Shown here one piece after another: positions 11,327 to 22,128 of a stretch of 64,000 nucleotides of DNA; the stretch's first letter is position 1, and each line of letters starts with the position of its first letter. Position numbers and translations under genes: made by a program. The DNA is taken from the NCBI GenBank assembly GCA_033816765.1, contig CM066291.1, positions 5,890,001 to 5,954,000 on the forward strand, written 5' to 3'. The notes below the pieces were generated by a model, which worked only from the letters and a program-made list of their open reading frames with translations, did no database searches and was not told where the DNA came from. The stretch comes from Nothopassalora personata (taxonomy: Eukaryota > Ascomycota > Dothideomycetes > Mycosphaerellales > Mycosphaerellaceae).

Positions 11327-12889
11327 TAGCCTAGGCTTATAAAACCGGTAAATACCCGCATTCAAAATTCGTAATCCGTAATCCTCATTATTATAGACTC
11401 GCTATTTGTCTTATAGACTCGCTATTTATCTAACAGCACACTCGCTATATTACTTTATATAATGCCACGTCTAGCGATCGATCTAGAGCCCTTTCGTATC
11501 GATATCGAGCTATAGACTACTGCTAAATTCACATAGGTAGCTATTCGAGACAACCTCTTTAATCTCTACGGTGTTCGAATTAGCGAACGGACCCTCCGCT
11601 AGCGACTCGTAGAGTAGCGAGGGACTCGCGAGGATAATTAGGCTTATAATTAGGCTCGCTAGGCCGAGCTACGCTAGCGAGTCGAGGAACTATTCTAGAA
11701 ATATAGCCTCGACGATAGCGAGTCTTATACTATCCTCTACCTCGATGGATTCGACCTTACCCTTCGCTAGTATTAAGAGCTACGAAGAGGTATTAGATTA
11801 AAGCGTAGTCTTAGTAAAGAATAAGCTCTAGCTATAGAGCCTAAGATATAGCGAGTTCTTTAGGAAGTTATAAGTAGTAGCCATTAGTAAGACTAGGGCT
11901 ATCGTAAGCTAGTAAGAGAGCTACGTAAGAGTTATTATATTATTAGATGGTAGGATAGACTCGGTGTCTATAGACTCGTAGACTAGACTCGCTAACTTTA
12001 TTAGCGACCGTATTAGGACACTCGCTCGTGCGATTAACCCTGTCCCTTTTATCTCTCGCAATCCTATAATGCGGGACCCTATAACACCGCGGCATACGAG
12101 GCTAAAAGTAGAAGGTCCTAACGACGTCTAGTTAATCGATACCTCTCTAAAATACGAGCGCTTTAAGATATAGATCTACGCTTATATTAACGTCTACTCT
12201 CGGCGGGTTATCTAGTACTATATAGGGCCTATAGCGAAGACGAAGTTCTCTATATTTGCTTAATACGTTAGAGTAATACATTACGGTAGTAGGGTGCTAA
12301 ATCGCGTACGATCTAATTAGGGTGTTAAGACGCCTATACTAGCCGATACCTATCTACGAGTCCGAGAGCGACTCGCTAGTAATCTACTTACGTTCGATAA
12401 GGCCTTCTAGTACACCTTAAGTAAGGGCAATTAAACTATCGAATACTAGTAGGGCGAGAGTACTAAGGCTACATTTAATCGCTAGAGAGACCTCTTTAAT
12501 TAGTATATTACAATAGGACTCTTTAAGGAAGCATTAGCCGTAGATAGGATAGCATTCGCTACTATCTATATTCCAATCCTTCGAAGTGTTATATCATCGT
12601 TCGTTAACGAGTAGAACCGCTATCGTATCCGTCGTTATAACCTAGAATCGTATATAAACGGTATACCGGATATCCTATATAACTACCTAGAGTTAAAAGG
12701 AGTACGACTATATAGGCATCTACTTAACCCTAAGGACGAGGAGCTTCGCTAGTAGAAGGAGCGAGTCGATTAGTACGGTACGTTAATCCGGGGTGTCTAT
12801 AGTAGCGAGTCTAGCGCTACTGTAGCTACGAGTCCTAGCTTAGCTAAGGGAGGACTCGCTATAGCTTAAGTGTAGACTCGCTACTACTT
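11327..12889 (+). mobile_element. Integrase-core transposon relic, truncated at the palindrome arm
   Basis: Starts with a terminal sequence TAGCCTAGGCTTATAAAACC that recurs at 14301 in the same orientation and at 19575 inverted. Inside are repeats of GACTCGCT and a transposase-like frame. The right end is lost where palindrome arm 12890 begins. The class of element is unsettled: DDE integrase-core, with no protease or RT nearby. Confidence 0.55.
11461..12870 (+). pseudogene. Integrase-core (DDE) domain protein relic
   Basis: One plus frame begins MPRLAIDLEPFRIDIE at 11462 and runs to about 12870 with TAG/TAA at former Gln/Trp codons. The N-terminal third has a helix-turn-helix-like stretch (LYGVRISERTL). 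Near 12120-12240 comes an IDTSLKYERF-like segment followed by IYAYINVYSRRVI and YYIGPI, resembling the 'D-G-H-x-K ... Y-A-x-I-D-A-Y-S-R-Y-I' block of fungal integrase-core proteins. The downstream LFNxYITIGLFKEALAVDRIAF and YINGIPDILYNYL blocks fit the same family. This is a family of transposase-like proteins found singly in many ascomycetes. Dead as it stands. Confidence 0.6.
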
Positions 12890-14006
12890 GTTCTCGCCAT
12901 CCTTAATATAAATCTCGCCGCCTATTAACTCTAGCCGAGTAGGAGACTTATCGGCATCACTACCGCTACTACGACTATCTAGTCCTTATCTAGCATCTAT
13001 CTACGTACTACTCGTCTTCTACCTCGACTTACGTTTCGTATCTTGCTCCCTCTAGTATACTACGTTACTATATAGTCTTAACCTAATTATAATCGTAACG
13101 ACTACGACAAATAACGTAGCACTAGCACGGTGCGTTAGCGCCTACCGAACCGACTCTACTACCGAACTACTATTAGCCTTTAGGTCGATAGTAATCTTAT
13201 AGTTCAGCCGCTACACGCTCGACTCTATCGCTCGCTATTCGTTCCTTACGGACATCTTACGGTCGTCGAACATACCTTTTAGTTCATCCTTAAGCGTACC
13301 GGCTTCCTAGCTAATCCTCTACAATAAGATCTCGACCTTATGCTATAGCTACGTGCGCTCTATCCTTATTTTCTCTTGCTCCGCTCTTTAGTTCGTAGTT
13401 ACCTCCGTCTTAAGCTCGGTATACGCTACCCGGAATAAATAAGTCTCGTTCTCAACTTAAGACTTACTAACGAGGGCTTCTCGTGCTATGTATATGTTAT
13501 CTACTAGCTCGATCCTAACCCCTTTTATAATTGTAATTACTTACGCTTCTAACTAGCCTACATCGATAAGACTTCGGATAAGGCTATAGGTATCGAAATG
13601 ATACACGTGCCGCGGGGTGTCGATATAAGGCGCTTTAACCGATAGTATATACTTATCGAATAACACATCCGGGCTCTACTCTTCGGGCGCTAATTTCGTG
13701 CCTAACTCTTCTATATGTTTACTAGGATCTAGCACCTAGTCTAGGAGGGAGTTAAGCGGTTTAGTCGGAGGCGCTTCTAGAGCGTCTAGCTTATCTATAG
13801 ATAGTCGCGCGTCTACTACGTCTAGTATCGGATCTACGGTAGTTCGCTATATCTTATTCGTTACATTACCCCTCGATTCGGGTGTTTCTACCTAGACCTA
13901 CACCTCTGCTTTACCTACTTTCTAGAGTCGTTCGCTAATTTTAGGTAACTTAGTCTACTCTAGAACTTCGTTCGAGATCGAGGGCGGCAGTTTCCGGCTA
14001 CCTCCT
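12890..14006 (-). pseudogene. DUF1640-type mitochondrial coiled-coil protein relic, left-arm copy
   Basis: Mirror image of the right-arm copy at 19870-21003, described there. This copy loses its last residues where the arm ends at 12890 and continues into integrase-element sequence. Sequence and stops matched the right-arm copy where compared, so the gene was already destroyed by RIP before the inverted duplication. Confidence 0.6.
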
Positions 14007-14300
14007 AGATAAGCTAGTAGTTTATTAGTAGTTCTATAGCGTAGCTACTACGGCGGCACTACCTACGGTCGTCTACGAGGGGAGGAGGAATGTAGTGCTC
14101 GAATACGTGTAGTAGCTCTCGCCGATCGGGTCGCCGGATTCGATACGTCGATACTCTTCGCGAGTATCGGCTATAGGAAAGGGAGTCGTAGTACCGCTAT
14201 ATTAGCGTATAGAGGAGTATACGTAGTAAGAAATGTTCTAAAGAATACTATTACTTATGTACCCGCGATACACCGATTACCGATCCCGGCCGTTAGGCGG

Positions 14301-14925
14301 TAGCCTAGGCTTACAAAACCGGTAAATACGCGTATTCGAAATCCTTACTCGCTACACTCGCTCTTTCTTAACAACTATTAACAATACTACTACGACTCGC
14401 TAACTGCTACGACTCGCTATTATCGTATAATAATACTACTACGACTCGCTATTATCGCCTATAATCGTAGCGAGTCGCGGCGGTATTATCGCTTCCTCCT
14501 ACTACGTAGGTAAGTTAGGCTCCTTAATAATAGTAGATAGTAAGTATTAAGGAGCTTATCTTACTTACTATTATTACATTATAGCGGCGGGTATATTAAC
14601 TTCTACTACTATTACTATTTCTTCGACTCTACACTTATTAACATATATAAATCTAACTATAGACGACTTACTTAGCGATATTAGCCTTAGAATAACGATA
14701 ACGATAGCGATAGCAACAGTACACCTAATCCGCGCTTACCCTTATAAACGCGGTTATTACTATAGCTTACGATAGCGTAAGTGCGATTCCGACTCGTTAG
14801 GCGTACGTAGGTAGACTAATGTTTAAACCTATAGTGTATACCGCCGCCCTCGTACCGCCGATACCGACGATTTCTACTACGTGAGCGAGTCGACATAGGC
14901 ATAATAGCTAGGAGACTCGTAGAAG
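14301..14925 (+). repeat. Terminal repeat and GACTCGCT-rich region of the integrase-type element (left arm)
   Basis: Starts with TAGCCTAGGCTTACAAAACC, a near-copy of 11327-11346, then ACCGGTAAAT (14318-14327), then six ACTCGCT/AGCGAGT motifs between about 14345 and 14480. No gene follows. At 14926 the GC-rich LTR begins, so this looks like the end of a second integrase-type element that was entered by a retrotransposon. Confidence 0.5.
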
Positions 14926-15220
14926 TGTCACGGGGTGGCCTTGACCTTGGACCCTTCGCCGGCTTAACCGCGGACCTTCCGGATCGGGTTAGCGCGGCTT
15001 GGCACGAGATCGACCTTGCTTCTCTCTTCTCTCTCGTTCTTAGACTCTTCGTAGATTGTATTATTCACGACTTGACTCCTACACTCTCCGGATCTCATAT
15101 CGCCCGTGTCATTACAATCTACCGCTCATAAGCTGCACGCGTCCGCAAGGATCCGTACAGCGCGCTTAAACTAACAGCGCATTGTCAGCTCGAGCAACGC
15201 GCTCTAGCACCAGACCCGAG
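14926..15220 (+). repeat. Probable LTR of the young retrotransposon (left arm)
   Basis: A sharp change from TA-rich to balanced sequence occurs at 14926, where TGTCACGGGGTGGCC begins; TGTCAC is a common LTR start. TGGTAGCGAT at 15221-15230 resembles a primer-binding site for the 3' end of initiator tRNA-Met, which places the LTR end at about 15220. The 3' terminus is not a clear CA, and no second direct copy exists in the window, so the limits are approximate. An unspliced reading at 14925-15131 is probably not a gene. Confidence 0.45.
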
Positions 15221-15230
15221 TGGTAGCGAT
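15221..15230 (+). other. Possible primer-binding site
   Basis: TGGTAGCG is what is expected for pairing with the CCA end of initiator tRNA-Met, as in yeast Ty1 (TGGTAGCGCC). Eight of ten bases agree. It sits 18 bases before the gag ATG at 15249. The right arm carries the same site on the minus strand. Confidence 0.4.
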
Positions 15231-15248
15231 TGTCAACATCCCACCATC

Positions 15249-17294
15249 ATGGAAGGCGAACAAGCAGTTCCAAACCCTCCTCCTCCGTAGCGAGGCCGAC
15301 GATAGTCTCGAGGCGAGGACGAGGAGCGACCCGACTTACCAAGAGACCGATCACCACGAGAGCGATCCTCTATGCCACCCACCACGCGACTTCGGCGCCA
15401 ACTCGACAGTGCTGACGACGCAGTTACACCGAAAGTAACAGGCAACTTCAATCTCGACGAGCCGACGCCAGGGCGCCCGCTCAAGCAGAAGGGAACTGTC
15501 GTCGCCGACACGCAAGAGACGATTGGCCGACAGTCAGAATCAGCATCGGCAGCACCGGCTCCGAAGCCAGCGAAGAAGTACCCTCTGACAGAGGAGCAGC
15601 GCGAAGAGTATGCGCAGAGGAACTCCACGGACCGCCTCACGTACAACAAGGACGAGGGAACCGTGGCTAGACAGACAGAGCACTGCGACCTCGGCTGGGC
15701 AGTGCCACGCGACATTACCACCTACAAGAATGCCGAAGGTCACAGACTGCTACAGGCCCGGTACAAGGTCAACAACTTCAAGTTCGGCAACGCGAAGGAC
15801 CTCAAGCTGGTCGTCAACTAGGGCAATGAGGAACACCCGGATGCCGGTGCCAAACGCTTCCTAGACGTACTCGACAACGTTAACCTGATTATCGCCAGAA
15901 GCGAGGAGGCCGTTGAGGAACACGATGCGCTCATCGAGCAGCACGAAGATACTATCGCCCAACAGGACAAGACTATCACCCAGCAAGAGAAGGTGATCAC
16001 GCGCTTGGAAAAGAAGGAAAAGACTTCAACAAAGATGATAGAAGAAGCCATCGACAAGTTCGCCGCGTACAAGAATGAGCTGGCGGCCCTTCGACAGGAC
16101 AAGCAAGACCTAGAGCAGCGTCTCAAGGCCATGGAGGCAAAGGAAACAGAAGCTGACGACAGTGAGAAGGAGGATGCAACACTTGCACGACTAGGCAAGT
16201 ACCTCCAGGATACCGACGGCGACGATTCCGACGTCGAGTCGGAAGCCAATCTCAGACGTCGGTACACCACCCACACCACGAAGGTCCCGCTGCGCAAGGC
16301 GGCCGGATCAGCTGGTGGTACACCAATGCCGAAGCCGCGGCCACGAGGCGTCTCTCCAGCAGGTTCCGGTATCAGCGCTATACTCGGTCGGAAGCGCAGC
16401 TCACATGCTCAAGAACTCATCGACGACGATGATGATGCTCGGCCGACCTGTTCAGGCTCCGAAGCACGCGCCAGCGGCATCAAGGCGCCGGATGCATTCT
16501 CCGGCGAGGCAGGCAAGGAACAGAAGCCTTACCTCGAGTGGAAGCAGAAGATGAAGTACTACCTACGTATGGGTTGCAAGGGCTTCAGCGACGAAGACTT
16601 GAAAGCTACTGTCATCAACTGCACCACTGGATTCGCCTACAGTGTCCTCGAACCTATCGAGTCCACACTGGCTACGGCGGATCACGTCTTCGAGGTGCTC
16701 GACGAGGCCTGCGGCGATAAGCATACGCGCACCACGAAGCGTGCAGAGTATCAGTACCTCAAGCAGGGTGACGGCGAGGTTTTCAGCAAGTTCTGGGCCA
16801 AGTTCGTGTCATATCTGCCATACATCTCACACGACAAGGATGACCCAGATGATTTGCCCGAGCAGATGCGGGCAAAGCTCAGCAAGGCTTACCGCGACTG
16901 CATCCGTGGCGAGCGTTTCAAGGATATCATGGCTATGAAGGACAAGCTCCACATGATCGAGGCTGACTTCCTTCACGATAAGGCAGGCGGCAGTAGCGGC
17001 GGAGGTCGTCGCCATGGCGGAACTGGTGGCGACGGCAACGACAAGTCACCTCTCCAGAAAGCCAATGATGCACTCAAGAACGGCTATGATTGGGACAAGG
17101 CCAAGGATGGCGGTCTCTCATCGTTCCGGCCCATTACCCAGAAGGAGTTCGACGACCGCACTAAGTGCTTTGCTTGCAAGAAGGAGGGATGCCGCAAGAC
17201 CCTTCCAACATGCCCGTATGCACCATACAAGAAGGCCTCGCGTCGTCCGAACAACAGCACTCTCGACGTGCCTGGTGTTGAGGAAAAAGTCTAA
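15249..17294 (+). pseudogene. Retrotransposon Gag, full-length copy with one premature TAG
   Basis: 681 codons from ATG 15249 to TAA 17292-17294, open except TAG at 15819-15821 (CAG in the right-arm copy). The order is a charged Pro/Arg-rich N-terminus; a Glu/Gln/Lys coiled coil at about residues 217-297; an acidic run DDDDDAR near 392; a capsid-like helical region at about 418-580 (WKQKMKYYLRMG, VFEVLDEACGD, FSKFWAKFVSYLP); a Gly-rich linker; and a Cys cluster near 639 spaced C-x2-C-x4-C-x6-C. That cluster resembles the copia-type Gag knuckle C-x2-C-x4-G-C more than the classic CCHC. The first 418 codons lie in the palindrome arm and the rest in the loop. No protease, integrase or RT follows. 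Base use is near 55-60% GC with normal CpA/TpG, unlike everything around it. Confidence 0.8.
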
Positions 17295-17375
17295 CCTCTA
17301 AGCGTACGCACAACACTCAGAGGGCTGACATTCCCCAACGTGCAACGTCCGGTAAGGACCCTCCCGTAGATTCCA
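16501..17375. other. Loop of the palindrome
   Basis: 875 bp present once. 16501-17294 completes the left gag. 17295-17375 is a short non-coding or unrelated stretch that joins directly to the inverted gag of the right arm. The right gag is therefore truncated at about codon 418 and reads into an unrelated tail. The asymmetry argues against a simple hairpin read-through artefact, though not decisively. Confidence 0.8.
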
Positions 17376-18627
17376 AGAATGCATCCGGCGCCTTGATGCC
17401 GCTGGCGCGTGCTTCGGAGCCTGAACAGGTCGGCCGAGCATCATCATCGTCGTCGATGAGTTCTTGAGCATGTGAGCTGCGCTTCCGACCGAGTATAGCG
17501 CTGATACCGGAACCTGCTGGAGAGACGCCTCGTGGCCGCGGCTTCGGCATTGGTGTACCACCAGCTGATCCGGCCGCCTTGCGCAGCGGGACCTTCGTGG
17601 TGTGGGTGGTGTACCGACGTCTGAGATTGGCTTCCGACTCGACGTCGGAATCGTCGCCGTCGGTATCCTGGAGGTACTTGCCTAGTCGTGCAAGTGTTGC
17701 ATCCTCCTTCTCACTGTCGTCAGCTTCTGTTTCCTTTGCCTCCATGGCCTTGAGACGCTGCTCTAGGTCTTGCTTGTCCTGTCGAAGGGCCGCCAGCTCA
17801 TTCTTGTACGCGGCGAACTTGTCGATGGCTTCTTCTATCATCTTTGTTGAAGTCTTTTCCTTCTTTTCCAAGCGCGTGATCACCTTCTCTTGCTGGGTGA
17901 TAGTCTTGTCCTGTTGGGCGATAGTATCTTCGTGCTGCTCGATGAGCGCATCGTGTTCCTCAACGGCCTCCTCGCTTCTGGCGATAATCAGGTTGACGTT
18001 GTCGAGTACGTCTAGGAAGCGTTTGGCACCGGCATCCGGGTGTTCCTCATTGCCCTGGTTAACGACTAGCTTGAGGTCCTTCGCGTTGCCGAACTTGAAG
18101 TTGTTGACCTTGTACCGGGCCTGTAGCAGTCTGTGACCTTCGGCATTCTTGTAGGTGGTAATGTCGCGTGGCACTGCCCAGCCGAGGTCGCAGTGCTCTG
18201 TCTGTCTAGCCACGGTTCCCTCGTCCTTGTTGTACGTGAGGCGGTCCGTGGAGTTCCTCTGCGCATACTCTTCGCGCTGCTCCTCTGTTAGAGGGTACTT
18301 CTTCGCTGGCTTCGGAGCCGGTGCTGCCGATGCTGATTCTGACTGTCGGCCAATCGTCTCTTGCGTGTCGGCGACGACAGTTCCCTTCTGCTTGAGCGGG
18401 CGCCCTGGCGTCGGCTCGTCGAGATTGAAGTTGCCTGTTACTTTCGGTGTAACTGCGTCGTCAGCACTGTCGAGTTGGCGCCGAAGTCGCGTGGTGGGTG
18501 GCATAGAGGATCGCTCTCGTGGTGATCGGTCTCTTGGTAAGTCGGGTCGCTCCTCGTCCTCGCCTCGAGACTGTCGTCGGCCTCGCTGCGGAGGAGGAGG
18601 GTTTGGAACTGCTTGTTCGCCTTCCAT
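17317..18627 (-). pseudogene. Retrotransposon Gag, truncated inverted copy
   Basis: 436 codons open from ATG at 18627. The first ~418 codons equal the left copy, then at the arm end (17376) the frame enters an unrelated tail LESTGGSLPDVARWGMSAL. It lacks the capsid-like second half and the Cys cluster. It has no internal stop, because the CAG that became TAG in the left copy is retained here. It cannot make a complete Gag. Confidence 0.8.
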
Positions 18628-18655
18628 GATGGTGGGATGTTGACAATCGCTACCA

Positions 18656-18950
18656 CTCGGGTCTGGTGCTAGAGCGCGTTGCTCGAGCTGACAATGCGCT
18701 GTTAGTTTGAGCGCGCTGTACGGATCCTTGCGGACGCGTGCAGCTTATGAGCGGTAGATTGTAATGACACGGGCGATATGAGATCCGGAGAGTGTAGGAG
18801 TCAAGTCGTGAATAATACAATCTACGAAGAGTCTAAGAACGAGAGAGAAGAGAGAAGCAAGGTCGATCTCGTGCCAAGCCGCGCTAACCCGATCCGGAAG
18901 GTCCGCGGTTAAGCCGGCGAAGGGTCCAAGGTCAAGGCCACCCCGTGACA
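18656..18950 (-). repeat. Probable LTR of the young retrotransposon (right arm)
   Basis: Exact mirror of 14926-15220, ending CCCCGTGACA at 18950, with the possible primer site at 18646-18655. Because flanks are palindromic too, target duplications cannot be judged. Confidence 0.45.
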
Positions 18951-19575
18951 CTTCTACGAGTCTCCTAGCTATTATGCCTATGTCGACTCGCTCACGTAGT
19001 AGAAATCGTCGGTATCGGCGGTACGAGGGCGGCGGTATACACTATAGGTTTAAACATTAGTCTACCTACGTACGCCTAACGAGTCGGAATCGCACTTACG
19101 CTATCGTAAGCTATAGTAATAACCGCGTTTATAAGGGTAAGCGCGGATTAGGTGTACTGTTGCTATCGCTATCGTTATCGTTATTCTAAGGCTAATATCG
19201 CTAAGTAAGTCGTCTATAGTTAGATTTATATATGTTAATAAGTGTAGAGTCGAAGAAATAGTAATAGTAGTAGAAGTTAATATACCCGCCGCTATAATGT
19301 AATAATAGTAAGTAAGATAAGCTCCTTAATACTTACTATCTACTATTATTAAGGAGCCTAACTTACCTACGTAGTAGGAGGAAGCGATAATACCGCCGCG
19401 ACTCGCTACGATTATAGGCGATAATAGCGAGTCGTAGTAGTATTATTATACGATAATAGCGAGTCGTAGCAGTTAGCGAGTCGTAGTAGTATTGTTAATA
19501 GTTGTTAAGAAAGAGCGAGTGTAGCGAGTAAGGATTTCGAATACGCGTATTTACCGGTTTTGTAAGCCTAGGCTA
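18951..19575 (-). repeat. Terminal repeat and AGCGAGTC-rich region (right arm)
   Basis: Mirror of 14301-14925. It ends with the inverted terminal sequence and carries the AGCGAGTC cluster at about 19396-19531. ACCGGTAAAT is present in inverse at 19549-19558. Confidence 0.5.
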
Positions 19576-19869
19576 CCGCCTAACGGCCGGGATCGGTAAT
19601 CGGTGTATCGCGGGTACATAAGTAATAGTATTCTTTAGAACATTTCTTACTACGTATACTCCTCTATACGCTAATATAGCGGTACTACGACTCCCTTTCC
19701 TATAGCCGATACTCGCGAAGAGTATCGACGTATCGAATCCGGCGACCCGATCGGCGAGAGCTACTACACGTATTCGAGCACTACATTCCTCCTCCCCTCG
19801 TAGACGACCGTAGGTAGTGCCGCCGTAGTAGCTACGCTATAGAACTACTAATAAACTACTAGCTTATCT

Positions 19870-21003
19870 AGGAGGTAGCCGGAAACTGCCGCCCTCGATC
19901 TCGAACGAAGTTCTAGAGTAGACTAAGTTACCTAAAATTAGCGAACGACTCTAGAAAGTAGGTAAAGCAGAGGTGTAGGTCTAGGTAGAAACACCCGAAT
20001 CGAGGGGTAATGTAACGAATAAGATATAGCGAACTACCGTAGATCCGATACTAGACGTAGTAGACGCGCGACTATCTATAGATAAGCTAGACGCTCTAGA
20101 AGCGCCTCCGACTAAACCGCTTAACTCCCTCCTAGACTAGGTGCTAGATCCTAGTAAACATATAGAAGAGTTAGGCACGAAATTAGCGCCCGAAGAGTAG
20201 AGCCCGGATGTGTTATTCGATAAGTATATACTATCGGTTAAAGCGCCTTATATCGACACCCCGCGGCACGTGTATCATTTCGATACCTATAGCCTTATCC
20301 GAAGTCTTATCGATGTAGGCTAGTTAGAAGCGTAAGTAATTACAATTATAAAAGGGGTTAGGATCGAGCTAGTAGATAACATATACATAGCACGAGAAGC
20401 CCTCGTTAGTAAGTCTTAAGTTGAGAACGAGACTTATTTATTCCGGGTAGCGTATACCGAGCTTAAGACGGAGGTAACTACGAACTAAAGAGCGGAGCAA
20501 GAGAAAATAAGGATAGAGCGCACGTAGCTATAGCATAAGGTCGAGATCTTATTGTAGAGGATTAGCTAGGAAGCCGGTACGCTTAAGGATGAACTAAAAG
20601 GTATGTTCGACGACCGTAAGATGTCCGTAAGGAACGAATAGCGAGCGATAGAGTCGAGCGTGTAGCGGCTGAACTATAAGATTACTATCGACCTAAAGGC
20701 TAATAGTAGTTCGGTAGTAGAGTCGGTTCGGTAGGCGCTAACGCACCGTGCTAGTGCTACGTTATTTGTCGTAGTCGTTACGATTATAATTAGGTTAAGA
20801 CTATATAGTAACGTAGTATACTAGAGGGAGCAAGATACGAAACGTAAGTCGAGGTAGAAGACGAGTAGTACGTAGATAGATGCTAGATAAGGACTAGATA
20901 GTCGTAGTAGCGGTAGTGATGCCGATAAGTCTCCTACTCGGCTAGAGTTAATAGGCGGCGAGATTTATATTAAGGATGGCGAGAACCTAGCGTTAGTAAC
21001 GCT
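19870..21003 (+). pseudogene. DUF1640-type mitochondrial inner-membrane coiled-coil protein, RIPped copy
   Basis: A plus frame of about 370 codons with stops at former Gln/Trp. Diagnostic stretches in order: HVYHFDTYSLIRSLIDVG (about 20265), REALVSKS, VENETYLFR, a coiled coil with LKDELKGMFDDRKMSVRNE (about 20580-20635), LNYKITIDLKA, then a C-terminal membrane segment ATLFVVVVTIIIRLRLYS (about 20755-20810). This order (HFDTY, coiled coil, FDDRK, LNYKIT, one TM near the end) is that of the fungal/animal DUF1640 (CCDC90/MCUR1-like) mitochondrial proteins. An N-terminal extension and a charged C-terminal tail are also present. A working gene is expected elsewhere in the genome; this copy is dead. 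Confidence 0.7.
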
Positions 21004-21116
21004 TAGGTGAAGGCGGCTTATAAGCTTCTTATAATAGACGATAGACTATAATACCTAGACTTAACTTAAAGTATTAATACTAAGCCCTAGCGCTTACCTA
21101 GTCCTACTACCTCTAA

Positions 21117-22110
21117 TTTGCGACCTTTGCATACCGTTCGGCGCCGCTAGCCGAAAGCATAGACGGTGTATATTAAGGAGATAGTTACGAATAAAGCTAA
21201 CCCCCGTCCGAGGCGTTACCTTGGCTCTCCGCTTTTCTCGTATATTATAGTAGAATAACACTACTCTACGCTACATCTTGATTATAGCGAACTAATAAAT
21301 AAAGCTCGCGGCGTACTCTCTAACTTCGTTTATGCTCATTTATAGCTTAATACTAAACCCGAGGCCCTTCTTACTAGTCTCCGTATAGTCCGCTATGCTA
21401 CTAGCTATCGGCGACGTAGTAGTAATCTTTTTAGCATAAAACGTAGCATGTGCTAGCAGTTCTAGACCCATAGGATAACTAAGGTAACGAGAATCGACAT
21501 TTACGTACTAATAATCATCGCCGCTTACGATAGGTAGTACGCTACGGGAGAAGGCGTGTATTAGTCCGAACCCCCCGCTTATATATCCGCTAGGCTCTAT
21601 GTAGTTCCATATGCCGGACTGTCTAGCTCGCTTCGTGCTTTCTAGCTAGGTGAAAATCACTACGGCTTAGTGTTTAGCTTCGTTTTAACTCTTCTCTTTA
21701 GCTTTTAAGGGGAGCCCGAGCTATTTCTCTAGTAGGCTATTACTAGCCTTTAAGGAGGTGCGAGAGGTCGAAATCCGGTGCGACTATTAGCTTAGAAAAG
21801 AAGCTAGTGTATGTAGGCGCTATAGCTAGAGGTCCGATGCCGGTCTTACGTAAAGGTCTATAAATTAGCCTACTAGCTTAGGATAATTACGAAGGGCTTC
21901 GAGAGTTTCTACTCCTTCTTTTACTTTAGAACTTATAGCGACTATTAGGTAATCCTACAAATTTCAACCGACATTGCTATTCTTAACGACGACTTTAATT
22001 TCGTAATTGTCGAGAGAATTTATGCTAGCCGATGCCTAAAAGCTTAAGGATTTAAGGTGACTATATAGTTCCCGCTATAACTAGGACTTCCTTTGCTATA
22101 ATAACTAAGA
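21117..22110 (+). pseudogene. Unidentified RIPped gene
   Basis: One plus frame stays protein-like from about 21117 to 21720 (SPLFSYIIVE, ELINKARGVLSNFVYAHL, NTKPEALLTSLRIVRYATS, PAYISARLYVVPYAGLSSS), with about ten TAG stops that look like former Trp/Gln. It carries on in shifted frames to about 22110. Many aromatic residues. No domain recognised. It ends just before the LTR of the large gypsy element. Confidence 0.4.
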
Positions 22111-22128
22111 AAGTGATGTCGATATTAA

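Larger units (their letters stand above)
12890..20986. repeat. 8.1-kb palindrome: two 3,611-bp inverted arms and an 875-bp loop
   Basis: Left arm 12890-16500 and right arm 17376-20986 are reverse complements, with every position pair summing to 33876. The arm ends are sharp at 12890/20986 and 16500/17376. The outer 2 kb of each arm is saturated with RIP and looked identical where I compared it. The inner 1.6 kb is GC-rich and barely RIPped. I verified six differences by position in the inner part and all are CpA/TpA or TpG/TpA. The loop is not symmetric: it holds the rest of the left gag and a short unrelated stretch. Confidence 0.9.

Noticed and set aside
14925..15131. 68-codon plus frame, and its mirror at 18745-18951
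   Set aside because: Falls in the probable LTR and has no protein-like features; open because the segment is un-RIPped.
15233..15721. 162-codon minus frame, and its mirror at 18155-18643
   Set aside because: Shadow of the gag gene, Ser/Arg/Val-rich as expected for the reverse of a GC-rich frame; the gag frame is longer, starts with an ATG and has domain structure.
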